This document shows positions 50,379-60,719 of a stretch of 64,000 bases of DNA, one piece after another. Position 1 is the first letter of the stretch; every line of letters begins with the position of its first letter. The stretch is from an uncultured Alphaproteobacteria bacterium. Lineage in GTDB: Bacteria > Pseudomonadota > Alphaproteobacteria > HIMB59 > GCA-002718135. The notes below the pieces were generated by a model that worked only from the letters and a program-made list of their open reading frames with translations, did no database searches and was not told the origin of the DNA. The stretch covers positions 186,001 to 250,000 of the forward strand of contig CACKRG010000001.1 of assembly GCA_902602515.1 (NCBI GenBank), in the 5' to 3' direction. Both the position numbers and the translations under genes were made by a program.

Positions 50379-51139
50379 GAGTTTTAGTATTATCTGGTTA
50401 TGGTATAAATTGTGAAGATGAAACTTTACATGCATTTGAGGTAGTAGGGTTTAAGGGAAATATTGTTCACATAAATGATCTAATTGAAAATCCAAAAAAA
50501 TTAGATAATTACCAAGTGTTTGCTATACCTGGTGGATTCTCATATGGAGATGATACAGGTTCAGGCAATGCAATGGCAAAAAAAATTATGATCAATTTAT
50601 ATGATCAAATACTAAAATTTGTATCTAAGGATAAATTAACAATAGGAATTTGTAATGGTTGTCAAATACTTGTAAATCTTGGCCTAGTCCCTGGAATACA
50701 TTCAAAAGATCCAGAAATAGCCATGATTGAAAATACTTCCGGAATTTATCAATGTAGGTGGATAAATGTTAAAGTTAATAATAAGAAATCACCATGGTTA
50801 AAAAATATTTCAAAATTAAATCTTCCAGTTGCTCACCAAGAAGGTCAATTTATGATTCCAACAAAAATTCTCAAAATGATCAAAGATAATAACTTGATTG
50901 GTTTGCAATATATTAATGATAAAAACCAATTAGCTAACGGCGAATTTCCTTTTAATCCAAATGGTTCCATAGAAGATATAGCTGCATTAACTAGTAAAAA
51001 TGGTAATGTGCTTGCTTTAATGCCTCATCCTGAAAGGGCATTTTATCATCATCATATTCCTTATTGGCAAAATAATCCCGCAAAAAAATATGCAGATGGA
51101 TATAAAATTTTCTTTAATGCTAAAAAATATTTTGAATAG
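50375..51139 (+). CDS. purQ: Phosphoribosylformylglycinamidine synthase glutaminase subunit
   Basis: FAIPGGFSYGDDTGSG; GICNGCQILVNLGL; LMPHPERAF. Confidence 0.95.
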   Translation: MRVLVLSGYGINCEDETLHAFEVVGFKGNIVHINDLIENPKKLDNYQVFAIPGGFSYGDDTGSGNAMAKKIMINLYDQILKFVSKDKLTIGICNGCQILVNLGLVPGIHSKDPEIAMIENTSGIYQCRWINVKVNNKKSPWLKNISKLNLPVAHQEGQFMIPTKILKMIKDNNLIGLQYINDKNQLANGEFPFNPNGSIEDIAALTSKNGNVLALMPHPERAFYHHHIPYWQNNPAKKYADGYKIFFNAKKYFE

Positions 51140-51140
51140 A

Positions 51141-52190
51141 CTACACTGCAATTTCAACAATCTTTTTCATTACTGTGGGCAGTCCTGATTTTGCATAAGT
51201 AGTTTTTTTAATCCAATTTGCATTAGAAAATTCTGATTTTTTAATAATTCCAAAAAAAATTTCTGTCTTTAAATCAAAATGGCTAAATGAATATTCAAAA
51301 AAACCTCTTGGTCTTAACTGTGTTTTTAAATTTTTAATTATATAGTCAGTAGTTAATAATTTTTTATTTTTTACCCATTGATCGTTTGGTACTTCAAGCA
51401 TAGAGGCTAGCATTCCTTTTTCAGGTCTATTTCTAACAAGAATTTCATTTTTTTCATTAATCAAAACATATGCACGAGTATATTTTATAGGTTTATTTTT
51501 TTTCTTATTTAGTTTTACAGGAATATGTAATTGTAAGTTTTTCTTAAAAGATTGACATAAATCATTTATGCCACAAATACTACATTTTGGATTCCTTGGA
51601 ATACAAATTTCTGAGCCGTAATCCATAAATGACTGAATTAAGTTTGAAGAATATTTTTCTGTTTTATGTTTTTCAGCTAAAATTCTAATTTTACTTTTTA
51701 CTTCAAAAATAGGTTTATTAATTGCATTTATTCTAACTAAAATTCTTTCTATATTTGCATCAACTGGTATTACAGATTTGTTGAAGGCAATACCCAAAAT
51801 TGCCTTTGCTGTATAATCTCCTATGCCTGGAAGATTTATTAGTTCATCATAAGATGTTGGTAATTTATTATTATATTTTTTTTTTATTATTTTTGCTGCT
51901 TTTAATAAATTTCTAGCTCTTGAATAGTATCCCAGACCTGACCAAAATTTAAGTATTTGAGGCTCAGTAGCTTTAGCAAGTTTATCAAAATTAGGCCATT
52001 TAATGATAAAAGCCTCAAATTTAGCCTTAACAGTATTAACAGTAGTTTGTTGAAGCATATATTCACTAACAAAAACGAAATAAGGATTAAGTAGATTTTT
52101 TTTGTATATTTTCCGCCATGGCAATATTCTTGCATTCTTTGAATACCATTTGATTAAAAATTTATTTACATTTTTTTCTTTTCTAAACAT
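51141..52190 (-). CDS. mutY: A/G-specific adenine glycosylase
   Basis: NPYFVFVSEYMLQQTTV; LPGIGDYTAKAILGIAF; C-x6-C-x2-C-x5-C cluster CIPRNPKCSICGINDLC. Confidence 0.96.
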   Translation of the reverse strand: MFRKEKNVNKFLIKWYSKNARILPWRKIYKKNLLNPYFVFVSEYMLQQTTVNTVKAKFEAFIIKWPNFDKLAKATEPQILKFWSGLGYYSRARNLLKAAKIIKKKYNNKLPTSYDELINLPGIGDYTAKAILGIAFNKSVIPVDANIERILVRINAINKPIFEVKSKIRILAEKHKTEKYSSNLIQSFMDYGSEICIPRNPKCSICGINDLCQSFKKNLQLHIPVKLNKKKNKPIKYTRAYVLINEKNEILVRNRPEKGMLASMLEVPNDQWVKNKKLLTTDYIIKNLKTQLRPRGFFEYSFSHFDLKTEIFFGIIKKSEFSNANWIKKTTYAKSGLPTVMKKIVEIAV

Positions 52191-52216
52191 ATTGCTTTCA
52201 TAATTGTGTAATATAA

Positions 52217-52750
52217 ATGATTATGCATATGGATAAAAAAAATAACAAGCAAAAAAGATCTTTTATTCCACAGTCAATTGGAGATACTGTTAAAAAAATA
52301 AATAAAAACTTTTCATCCAAGTTTGGAAAGATTGAATTTATAATCCACTCTAACTGGCATAATATTGTAGGTTCATACTTTACTGATTTTTCACAACCAA
52401 ACCAGATAACAAGAATACCTGATATTGAAAATGATTACGGTGAAAAAACATATAAAAATTATTTAAATGTAAGTGTTGCTCCAGCTGCAGCTATAGAATT
52501 TCAACACTTTAAAGATACTATAATTGAAAAAATCAATAGCTATTTTGGCTATAAAGCAATTATTGACTTGAGAATTCATCAAAACTACATAACTAAAGGT
52601 AGTTATAAAAATATTAAAATGAGCAGTAAAATTTTAAATGACAATGATAAAGAAAATATAAACAGAAATGTTGATAAATTACAAAATCATGATCTTAAAA
52701 AATCACTAATAAGCTTAGGAACTAATATGAAAGGTTCAGAGAATGAATAA
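52217..52750 (+). CDS. DUF721 (DciA-like) protein
   Basis: WHNIVGSYFTDFSQPNQI pattern; position mutY-DUF721-dsbA-smc. Confidence 0.75.
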   Translation: MIMHMDKKNNKQKRSFIPQSIGDTVKKINKNFSSKFGKIEFIIHSNWHNIVGSYFTDFSQPNQITRIPDIENDYGEKTYKNYLNVSVAPAAAIEFQHFKDTIIEKINSYFGYKAIIDLRIHQNYITKGSYKNIKMSSKILNDNDKENINRNVDKLQNHDLKKSLISLGTNMKGSENE

Positions 52751-53357
52751 ACTTATAAATTATTTTGCTGTTGTATTTTATTTGTTTTTTTCATCTAATA
52801 TACAAGCCGCTGATCATTCAGTATTAAATATAACAGCAGATGATTTTGTTATTGGTGATGCCGATTCACCTGTTACCATCATTGAGTATGCTTCTATGTC
52901 TTGTAGTCATTGTGCTGACTTTCACAATGAAACACTAGAAGACCTTAAAAAAGAATATGTAGATACTGGAAAAGTAAAATTTGTATTTAGAGATTTCCCT
53001 TTTAATTATCCCGCTCTTGCTGGAGGTATGATGATGAGATGTGTTCCATCTAATGTAAGATACGACTATATGAATGCGCTCTACAAACTGCAGAAAAGCT
53101 GGGTAATGAGAGAGCATAAAGATACTAGGTCTGAACTATATAAGATTATGCAGAGTGGCGGTATGCAACAAGAAGAATTTGATGCTTGTTTAAGTGATAT
53201 TGATTTAGAAAATGATCTACTCGAAGGCGTTATGAATGCTCAGAGGGAATATAATATACGCTCGACACCTTCTTTTATTGTTAATGGTGTGCTTTATTCA
53301 GGAAACAAAAATATAAAAGAGTTTAGACAAATCATTGATAAAATATTATCACAATAA
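52743..53357 (+). CDS. DsbA-family thiol oxidoreductase
   Basis: Signal peptide; ITIIEYASMSCSHCADFH; RSTPSFIVNG. Confidence 0.93.
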   Translation: MNKLINYFAVVFYLFFSSNIQAADHSVLNITADDFVIGDADSPVTIIEYASMSCSHCADFHNETLEDLKKEYVDTGKVKFVFRDFPFNYPALAGGMMMRCVPSNVRYDYMNALYKLQKSWVMREHKDTRSELYKIMQSGGMQQEEFDACLSDIDLENDLLEGVMNAQREYNIRSTPSFIVNGVLYSGNKNIKEFRQIIDKILSQ

Positions 53358-53360
53358 TTA

Positions 53361-56006
53361 ATGATTAATTTTAGAACACTTAAAGTCAAAGGCTTTAAGT
53401 CTTTTGTTGAACCAACTGAGATTGAAATAGAAAATGGACTTACTGGAATAGTCGGACCCAATGGCTGTGGTAAATCTAATCTCGTGGAAGCATTTAGATT
53501 TGTAATGGGAGAATTATCTCCTAAACAAATGAGAGGTAGTGAATTAGATGATGTAATATTTAATGGGACTGACGATAGACCAGCCTGGGATATTGCAGAA
53601 GTGACAATAGATTTAGATAATAAAGACAGAAAGGCTCCGAGTATATTTAACGAAAGTGATGCAATTGAGGTTACCCGAAGGATTTGGAGAGGGGAGGGTT
53701 CAGAATACAGGGTTAATGGAAAAGAGGTAAGATTAAAAGATGTTCAATTATTATTTGCAGATGCTGCTACAGGAGCTCGTTCAACTTCTATGGTAAGTCA
53801 AGGAAGAGTTGGAGCCATTATTTCTGCAAAACCTGAACAAAGAAGAACTTTACTTGAAGAGGCTGCAGGTATTACTGGCCTTCATTCCAGACGACATGAG
53901 GCCGAATTGCGACTCAATGCAACTGAAAACAATTTAGAAAGAGTTAAGGATGTTTTAAAAGCTCAAGATGAGCAACTAACAATATTAAAGAAACAGTCAA
54001 AGCAAGCCGAAAGATACAAATATATTCAGAAAGATATTACAAAGGCCAGAGCTCGTTTATTCTATAAAAAATGGATAGATGAAAAAGAAAAATTAAAAGA
54101 TGCTAATGGTAAAATTAAGAATGAAAGCAATATAGTAAATGATCAAACACAAGTTGTAGCACAATTAAATATAGAATATGAAAAAATTCAAGAAAGTTTA
54201 CCAAAACTTCGTTTAGAAGAAAGTAAAGTAGCATCAGAGCTTCAAAAATATTCATTAAGTTTAGAAAATCAAGAAAAAGAAATTGAAAGAGCAAATATAG
54301 CATTAGATGAAACAAAAGTTCGTATAGAGCAAATAAAGAATGACATAGAAAGAGAAAAATTTTTATTTGATGATGCAAAACAAAATTTAGAAAGAGTAAT
54401 GGAAGAAAAATCAGTATTATTAAAACAGCAAGGGGATCTTTTCATCCAATCAGAAGATCAAATGAATAGTGAAGAAAATTCCTCGAAGAATAATAACAAT
54501 CCAATTATTGATTATATCGATTTTGAAGATGGTCTTGAAAAAGCAATTGCGGCAGTTTTTTCAGATGAATTAATTGCATCTGTTGATGAAGAGCAAAGTA
54601 GTTTTTGGAGAAAATTAAATCCTGAAAATTCTAATTTTAGTTCTGAAATTATAAAGTTTTCATCTATTATTAAAGCTCCTGATAATCTGAAAAAAAAGTT
54701 AGAATTTATAGGCTTAATTGAAAATAAAGAAAATATTTTAGAAATACAAAAGAATTTAAGACCTGGCCAAATAATAGTAAGTAAATTAGGAGAAATTTGG
54801 AGATGGGATGGATATGTTTCTAAAGGCAAACAAAATAATTCTACAAAAGCAATTTTAGATCAATTAAAAAATAGAAGAATAAAACAATTAAGCACAGAAG
54901 AAAAACAATGGAATGATATTTCTGTAAAAGCATCTCAGAGAATAGAGGAATTAAATTCTAGAGAAAAATCACTTATTAAAGAATTATCAAATCTACAAAC
55001 TGTTCCCGATGATGTGACGAATAAGAAAATAAAAATACAAAAATTGATCGAGGATAACAAAATTTCTTATGAAAAAATAGCAAATGAGCTTCGTCAAACA
55101 GAACAAAGTGCTCATGAGGTTAATAGAAAATTAAAATTAGAAGAAATTAAATTAAATGAATATAGAGAAGAAAGAATCAGAACTGAGGGCCAAATTAATA
55201 CTATTAATGAGGCTATTAGATTGTTGTCCACACAAGTAAAGGAGAGGTTAAGTATTGAGCTTAAAGATCTTTATAATATTGGTGAGATCAACCCAAATAA
55301 AGTTTTGAGTGGTACTGATGATTTAGAAAAAAAACTAGAGAGACTTATTTCTGAACAAGAGCGTCTAGGTGGTGTAAATCTTCTAGCCGAAAAAGAAGCT
55401 AAAGAACTTGAAGAAAAGGTAGATGCAATTAAAAAAGATCGAGGTGATCTTTTAAGTGCAATTAATAAATTAAGAGAAGCTATAGATTCATTAAATACAG
55501 AAGGTAGACAAAGATTGCTTGCAGCTTATGGAATAGTAAATGAAAATTTTCAAAAATTATTTACCAGATTATTTGGAGGTGGAAAAGCTTATTTGAAGTT
55601 TACTGATGAAGCAGATCCTCTTCAAGCTGGATTAGAAATATTTGCAAGTCCTCCAGGTAAAAAATTACAAAACCTCAATCTGTTATCTGGGGGTGAGCAA
55701 GCTCTTACAGCCTTATCTTTATTATTTGCAGTTTTTTTATCAAATCCAGCACCTATTTGTGTTCTTGATGAGGTTGACGCTCCTTTAGATGATACAAATG
55801 TTGATAGGTTTTGTTCTTTAGTAGAAGAGATTGCAAAAACTTCTTCAACAAAGTTTCTAGTTATAACTCATCACAGAATGACAATGGCCAGAGTGAATAG
55901 ATTATTTGGTGTTACTATGCCTGAAAAAGGTGTATCGCAATTAGTCTCAGTCGACCTTGAAAAAGCAATTGAAATAAAAGAACAAGATTCACCTGATGAA
56001 TTATAA
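53361..56006 (+). CDS. smc: Chromosome segregation protein SMC (short, 881 aa)
   Basis: GIVGPNGCGKSNLVEAFRFVMGE; LNLLSGGEQALTALSLLFAVF; CVLDEVDAPLDD. Confidence 0.95.
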   Translation: MINFRTLKVKGFKSFVEPTEIEIENGLTGIVGPNGCGKSNLVEAFRFVMGELSPKQMRGSELDDVIFNGTDDRPAWDIAEVTIDLDNKDRKAPSIFNESDAIEVTRRIWRGEGSEYRVNGKEVRLKDVQLLFADAATGARSTSMVSQGRVGAIISAKPEQRRTLLEEAAGITGLHSRRHEAELRLNATENNLERVKDVLKAQDEQLTILKKQSKQAERYKYIQKDITKARARLFYKKWIDEKEKLKDANGKIKNESNIVNDQTQVVAQLNIEYEKIQESLPKLRLEESKVASELQKYSLSLENQEKEIERANIALDETKVRIEQIKNDIEREKFLFDDAKQNLERVMEEKSVLLKQQGDLFIQSEDQMNSEENSSKNNNNPIIDYIDFEDGLEKAIAAVFSDELIASVDEEQSSFWRKLNPENSNFSSEIIKFSSIIKAPDNLKKKLEFIGLIENKENILEIQKNLRPGQIIVSKLGEIWRWDGYVSKGKQNNSTKAILDQLKNRRIKQLSTEEKQWNDISVKASQRIEELNSREKSLIKELSNLQTVPDDVTNKKIKIQKLIEDNKISYEKIANELRQTEQSAHEVNRKLKLEEIKLNEYREERIRTEGQINTINEAIRLLSTQVKERLSIELKDLYNIGEINPNKVLSGTDDLEKKLERLISEQERLGGVNLLAEKEAKELEEKVDAIKKDRGDLLSAINKLREAIDSLNTEGRQRLLAAYGIVNENFQKLFTRLFGGGKAYLKFTDEADPLQAGLEIFASPPGKKLQNLNLLSGGEQALTALSLLFAVFLSNPAPICVLDEVDAPLDDTNVDRFCSLVEEIAKTSSTKFLVITHHRMTMARVNRLFGVTMPEKGVSQLVSVDLEKAIEIKEQDSPDEL

Positions 56007-56283
56007 AAATAAGAATTTAGAAGAATTAGGTAAAAAAATAAATAACCTAAATGATAAAGATAAAAATATTAAAAGTTCAAAAAAAGAGAGTGGAGCAGGA
56101 TTTGGATTTAAAATTAGCACTGAAATAATTGCAGCTCTTGTAGTAGGAGTGGGAATCGGGCTCATTGTGGATAATTATTTCAATACTAAACCAATAGGAT
56201 TAATTATTTTCTTCATTTTTGGTGCATTAGCTGGATTTTTAAACGTTTATCGTGTAATGCGTCGCATTGAAAAACAAAGGTAA
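55996..56283 (+). CDS. AtpI/AtpZ-like F0F1 assembly protein
   Basis: GFGFKISTEIIAALVVGVGIGLIVDNYF; precedes atpB. Confidence 0.85.
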   Translation: MNYKNKNLEELGKKINNLNDKDKNIKSSKKESGAGFGFKISTEIIAALVVGVGIGLIVDNYFNTKPIGLIIFFIFGALAGFLNVYRVMRRIEKQR

Positions 56284-56304
56284 TTTTAATATTCAATAAT
56301 AATT

Positions 56305-57039
56305 ATGGCTGCAAAAGATAGTCCCTTAAAACAATTTGAAATAAACACTATATCTAATATTGAAATAGGAAGTTATAACATTTCCTTCACAAATTCATCT
56401 TTTGCAATGTTAATTACAGTTCTGGTAATAACATTATTTTTAACATTGACTGTTAATACTCGTTCAATAATTCCATCTCGAATGCAGTTAATCTCTGAAC
56501 TAATGTATAATTTTATTGCTCAATTATTATCTGACACTGTTGGTGATAATGGTAAAAAATATTTCCCTTTTGTTTTTACCCTATTTATGTTTGTTTTAAT
56601 TGGAAATATGGTTGGTATGATTCCATATCAGTTTACTTTTACAAGTCATATAATAGTTACATTTGCATTAGCGGCAGTTGTATTTATTGGTGTCACTATT
56701 CTTGGATTTGTTAATCATGGATTTAAATTCTTCTCTTTTTTTATAATTCCTGGAGTGCCATTTTATATGCACCCACTTTTAATTCCTATTGAAGTAATTT
56801 CGTATTTATCAAGACCAATTAGCTTATCAGTTAGACTATTTGCAAATATGCTTGCAGGTCATACACTATTAAAAGTATTCGCTGGCTTTGTGGTTACTAT
56901 GCCTTTTTTTACGGGTGCATTTCCGTTGGCGTTTATAGTAGCTTTAACAGGATTAGAGATTTTAATTGCATTTTTGCAAGCATATGTGTTTGCAATACTT
57001 ACTTGTTTATATATTAACGATGCTTATCATTTACATTAA
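56305..57039 (+). CDS. atpB: ATP synthase F0 subunit a
   Basis: PISLSVRLFANMLAGHTLLKV. Confidence 0.96.
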   Translation: MAAKDSPLKQFEINTISNIEIGSYNISFTNSSFAMLITVLVITLFLTLTVNTRSIIPSRMQLISELMYNFIAQLLSDTVGDNGKKYFPFVFTLFMFVLIGNMVGMIPYQFTFTSHIIVTFALAAVVFIGVTILGFVNHGFKFFSFFIIPGVPFYMHPLLIPIEVISYLSRPISLSVRLFANMLAGHTLLKVFAGFVVTMPFFTGAFPLAFIVALTGLEILIAFLQAYVFAILTCLYINDAYHLH

Positions 57040-57056
57040 CGAAAATAGGAGGAAAT

Positions 57057-57281
57057 ATGGAAATTGAAGCAGCAAAAGTTATCGGAGCGGGTTTAGCCGT
57101 AATCGGTGTAATTGGATCAGGTATTGGAATTGGCAATATCTTCTCTTCATTTATTCAAGCAGTTGGAAGAAATCCAGCAGCAAGAGGAGAAGTTTTTACA
57201 ATGACAATGTTGGGCTTCGCTCTTGTTGAAGCGATAGCGCTATTTGCATTAGTTATAGCCTTAGTTATTTTATTTGGTTAA
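57057..57281 (+). CDS. atpE: ATP synthase F0 subunit c
   Basis: GAGLAVIGVIGSGIGIGNIFSSFIQAVGRNPAA; ALVEAIALFALVIALVI. Confidence 0.97.
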   Translation: MEIEAAKVIGAGLAVIGVIGSGIGIGNIFSSFIQAVGRNPAARGEVFTMTMLGFALVEAIALFALVIALVILFG

Positions 57282-57293
57282 TAAAAATTACAA

Positions 57294-57785
57294 ATGCCTC
57301 AATTAGATCCTGAGTTCTTCATATCACAGCTCTTTTGGTTAGTTGTCTTTTTCTCATTTCTTTTATTTTTTTTGTGGAAAGTTTCTCTACCAAGAATTGC
57401 AAAAGTTATAGAAAAAAGACAAAATACTATTGATGAAAATTTGTCATATGCAAAAGAGCTTCAAGAGCAGGCTCAAAAAATTGAGAATAAAATTAATAAT
57501 CAAATCAACCAAGCCAAACAAGATACTGATGATCAGATAAAAAAAACAATTTCTTCTTTACAAGATGATGTTGCCTCTAAATTAACAGTACTTGATAAAG
57601 ATTTAGAAGATAAAATATCAAAATCTGAAAAAGAAATTATGAAAAATCGTGATAATGAAATTAAAAATATTGATAAAGAAATTTTAAATATTACAAAAAT
57701 AACCCTGTCCAAATTAACAAATATTGATCTTTCAGATAACGAAATCAATTCAATAATAAAATCAAAAAAGGAAGCTATAAACTAA
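57294..57785 (+). CDS. ATP synthase F0 subunit b'
   Basis: N-terminal TM then long charged helix; between atpE and the second b subunit. Confidence 0.9.
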   Translation: MPQLDPEFFISQLFWLVVFFSFLLFFLWKVSLPRIAKVIEKRQNTIDENLSYAKELQEQAQKIENKINNQINQAKQDTDDQIKKTISSLQDDVASKLTVLDKDLEDKISKSEKEIMKNRDNEIKNIDKEILNITKITLSKLTNIDLSDNEINSIIKSKKEAIN

Positions 57786-58270
57786 TGTTTTCAGATCCAC
57801 AATTTTGGGTAGCAGTTTCCTTTCTTATATTTATTGCAGCAATATTCAATCCAGTTAGGAAGATTCTTAAATCAAGTTTGGATTTGCAAATAAACGATAT
57901 TAAAAATAAATTAAGTGAAGCTGAAAACCTAAAACTAGAAGCGCAAAATACTTTAAGTGAATTACAAAATAGAGAAGCCGAAGTTGAAAAAGAAATACAA
58001 AAACTAAAATCAGAAGCTGAAATTAAAATTAGACAATTAGAAGAACTCTCATCAAAAAAATTAACTGATCAAATACAAAAAAGAGAGATACTTGCAGAGA
58101 ATAAAATAGAGCAACTAATAAGAGATGCTAATCTAAATATCAAAAATTATATATCTAGTATTGCTATTGAAACAACTATTAATATTTTAAAAAATAATCT
58201 AACGATTGATAAAAAAACTGATTTAATTAATGAATCTATAAAAGAGTTAAACACTACTTTAAAGGTATAA
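57785..58270 (+). CDS. atpF: ATP synthase F0 subunit b
   Basis: FWVAVSFLIFIAAIF followed by a long helix; ATP synthase context. Confidence 0.9.
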   Translation: MFSDPQFWVAVSFLIFIAAIFNPVRKILKSSLDLQINDIKNKLSEAENLKLEAQNTLSELQNREAEVEKEIQKLKSEAEIKIRQLEELSSKKLTDQIQKREILAENKIEQLIRDANLNIKNYISSIAIETTINILKNNLTIDKKTDLINESIKELNTTLKV

Positions 58271-58274
58271 AAAT

Positions 58275-58772
58275 CTATTTAATATTTATAAAACCAATCG
58301 TAATTGAGTTTAGATCGACATCTTTCTCTAATAAAATTGTTAATTTACCATTTACATCAGTTATCTCATAGTCTGATAATACTTCTGAGTATTTTAAATT
58401 ATCCTGAATTCTAAAATATTGTTTATCAATAATTTTATCTTGTTTATCATACATTATTACAAATATTGGTAGATTAATATTTGAATCTTTCGGATTAATT
58501 GGCTCAACAACAATTAATAATTCTAATAAATAATTATTCTTATCAGCATCTTTATAACAATTATTAACGAATCCATAATTATTCAGAGTCGATTTAAAAT
58601 CAATTTCTTTCAGATTTAGAGATTCATTTTTGCCCTTAATATAAACTTTATTTTCAGCAGAAAAGAATACTTTTGGACAATCAATAATTGAAATTTTACT
58701 ACTATTTTTTTCTCTAATGCTGGAACAGCCAATTAAAATAAGAAATATAAAAAATATCAAGATTTTTTTCAC
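58275..58772 (-). CDS. Lipoprotein of unknown function
   Basis: Lipobox-like MKKILIFFIFLILIGCSS. Confidence 0.65.
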   Translation of the reverse strand: MKKILIFFIFLILIGCSSIREKNSSKISIIDCPKVFFSAENKVYIKGKNESLNLKEIDFKSTLNNYGFVNNCYKDADKNNYLLELLIVVEPINPKDSNINLPIFVIMYDKQDKIIDKQYFRIQDNLKYSEVLSDYEITDVNGKLTILLEKDVDLNSITIGFINIK

Positions 58773-58811
58773 AATTATTGTATTACTATAAAAATATCTA
58801 TTATTACAATA

Positions 58812-59765
58812 TTGAAAGAAAAAATGAGTAAAAAACTTAATATTTATCTAGCTGGACCAAGAGGATTTTGTGCAGGAGTTGATAGAGCTATTGAAATGGT
58901 TAAAGGGGCTTTAAAAAAATATGGTGAGCCTGTTTATGTCAGACATGAAATTGTTCATAATAAATTTGTAGTTGAAAATCTTAAATCTGAAGGTGCAATA
59001 TTTATTGAAGAACTTGATGAAATTAAAGATAAAAGTAGACCAGTAATTTTTTCAGCTCATGGAGTTCCAAAATCAGTTCCTGAAACTGCATTGGCTCTCA
59101 ATCTGATTTATTTTGATGCAACATGTCCACTAGTAAGTAAGATTCATAAAGAGGTTGAGCATTTTGATAAAAAAAATTTACCAGTCATTTTGATTGGCCA
59201 TCGAAATCATCCAGAAGTAATAGGAACGATGGGGCAAACCAAAAATCCAATATACCTTGTAGAGAAAGTAGAGGATGTAAAAAAACTTCACTTAAATATC
59301 AATGAAGAAATTGCATATGTTACTCAGACAACATTGTCTGTTGATGATACTAAAGATATTATTCAAGAGATTAAAAACCATTTTAAAAATGTGATCGAGC
59401 CAAAAAAAAATGATATTTGTTATGCAACAACAAATAGACAAGAGGCAGTTAAAAAAATAGCATCAAATTGTGATTATTTTTTAGTAATTGGGGCAAGTAA
59501 TTCATCTAATTCATTAAGATTAGTTGAAGTTGCTAAAAATTATGGTTCAAAAAAAGCAATATTAGTTGAAGATGTAAGTTCTCTAAATTTAAATATTTTT
59601 GAAAACAGTCAGAATATTGGCATCACAGCAAGTGCCTCTTCTCCTGAAGTGTTAGTAGAAGAATTAATCAATAAGTTAAAAAATAATTTTGAATTAAAAA
59701 TTAATGAAGCACATTACCAAAAGGAAGATGTATATTTTAAAATTCCACAAAAACTCAAAAATTAA
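58812..59765 (+). CDS. ispH: 4-hydroxy-3-methylbut-2-enyl diphosphate reductase
   Basis: LAGPRGFCAGVDRAIEMV; FSAHGVPKSV; DATCPLVSKIHKE. Confidence 0.97.
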   Translation: MKEKMSKKLNIYLAGPRGFCAGVDRAIEMVKGALKKYGEPVYVRHEIVHNKFVVENLKSEGAIFIEELDEIKDKSRPVIFSAHGVPKSVPETALALNLIYFDATCPLVSKIHKEVEHFDKKNLPVILIGHRNHPEVIGTMGQTKNPIYLVEKVEDVKKLHLNINEEIAYVTQTTLSVDDTKDIIQEIKNHFKNVIEPKKNDICYATTNRQEAVKKIASNCDYFLVIGASNSSNSLRLVEVAKNYGSKKAILVEDVSSLNLNIFENSQNIGITASASSPEVLVEELINKLKNNFELKINEAHYQKEDVYFKIPQKLKN

Positions 59766-59768
59766 ATA

Positions 59769-60716
59769 ATGGCAGTTTTTACTAAATTAAATAAAAATGA
59801 AATTGAAGAATTTATTAATCAATATGAAATTGGTAAATTAGACGATTATAATGAAATTATAGAAGGTATTGAAAATACAAATTATAAAATAATTTGTGAT
59901 GGAGTACCTTACATACTTACTATTTTTGAAAAGAGAGTGAATGAAAAAGAATTACCCTTCTTTATTGATTTAAAACTTTTTCTGAGTAGAAAAAACTTCA
60001 AATGCCCCAAACCTATTGAAAACAAAAATAATGAAATTATTAATTCTATAAAAAATAAAAAAGCAGTAATTATTTCATATATCAAAGGTTACAAAGTTGA
60101 ATTACCAAATATGAAAGAATGTTTTGAAGTTGGTAAAATGATTGGTGAATTACATAATTTATCTCAAGATTTTGAAAAGAAAAGAATTAATAGTCTTGAA
60201 ATTAATGAATTAAAAAAAATTTTTAATAAATGCTTAGATTCACAAAAAGAAGAATTAAAAGAGATAATTAATGAATTAACAAATGAATTAAAATTTTTAG
60301 AAACTTCCATGCCTAAGAATATTCCATCTGGAATAATTCATGCAGATTTATTTAAAGATAATATTTTTTTTAGTAAGGAAAAGATTGCTGGGGTGATAGA
60401 TTTTTATTTTTCTTGTTTTTATTTTTATATTTATGATATTTCCATAGTAATAAATGATTGGTGTTTTGATAATCAAGGTTTAAATTTTAATAAAGATTTT
60501 TTTTACTCAATTATTGAAGGTTATAAATTGTCTAGAAATTTAGAGAATGCTGAAATTGAGGCTTTTAATGTAATTTTGAGAATGGCTTCAGTTAGAATTT
60601 TAGTTACAAGATTGCATGACTATACATTTCATCCAAACGATGCAATTGTTATTAAAAAAGATCCATTTCAATATTTTAATATATTAAAATGGCATCAAAA
60701 TAATAAAGTTATTTAA
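59769..60716 (+). CDS. thrB: Homoserine kinase (APH-fold ThrB)
   Basis: GIIHADLFKDNIFF; IAGVIDFYFSCFYFYIYDISIVIND; ispH-thrB-rnhA order. Confidence 0.9.
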   Translation: MAVFTKLNKNEIEEFINQYEIGKLDDYNEIIEGIENTNYKIICDGVPYILTIFEKRVNEKELPFFIDLKLFLSRKNFKCPKPIENKNNEIINSIKNKKAVIISYIKGYKVELPNMKECFEVGKMIGELHNLSQDFEKKRINSLEINELKKIFNKCLDSQKEELKEIINELTNELKFLETSMPKNIPSGIIHADLFKDNIFFSKEKIAGVIDFYFSCFYFYIYDISIVINDWCFDNQGLNFNKDFFYSIIEGYKLSRNLENAEIEAFNVILRMASVRILVTRLHDYTFHPNDAIVIKKDPFQYFNILKWHQNNKVI

Positions 60717-60719
60717 ATT

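Noticed and set aside
54115-54829. Minus-strand ORFs inside smc
   Set aside because: Leu/Phe-rich antisense of coiled-coil coding sequence, no independent support.
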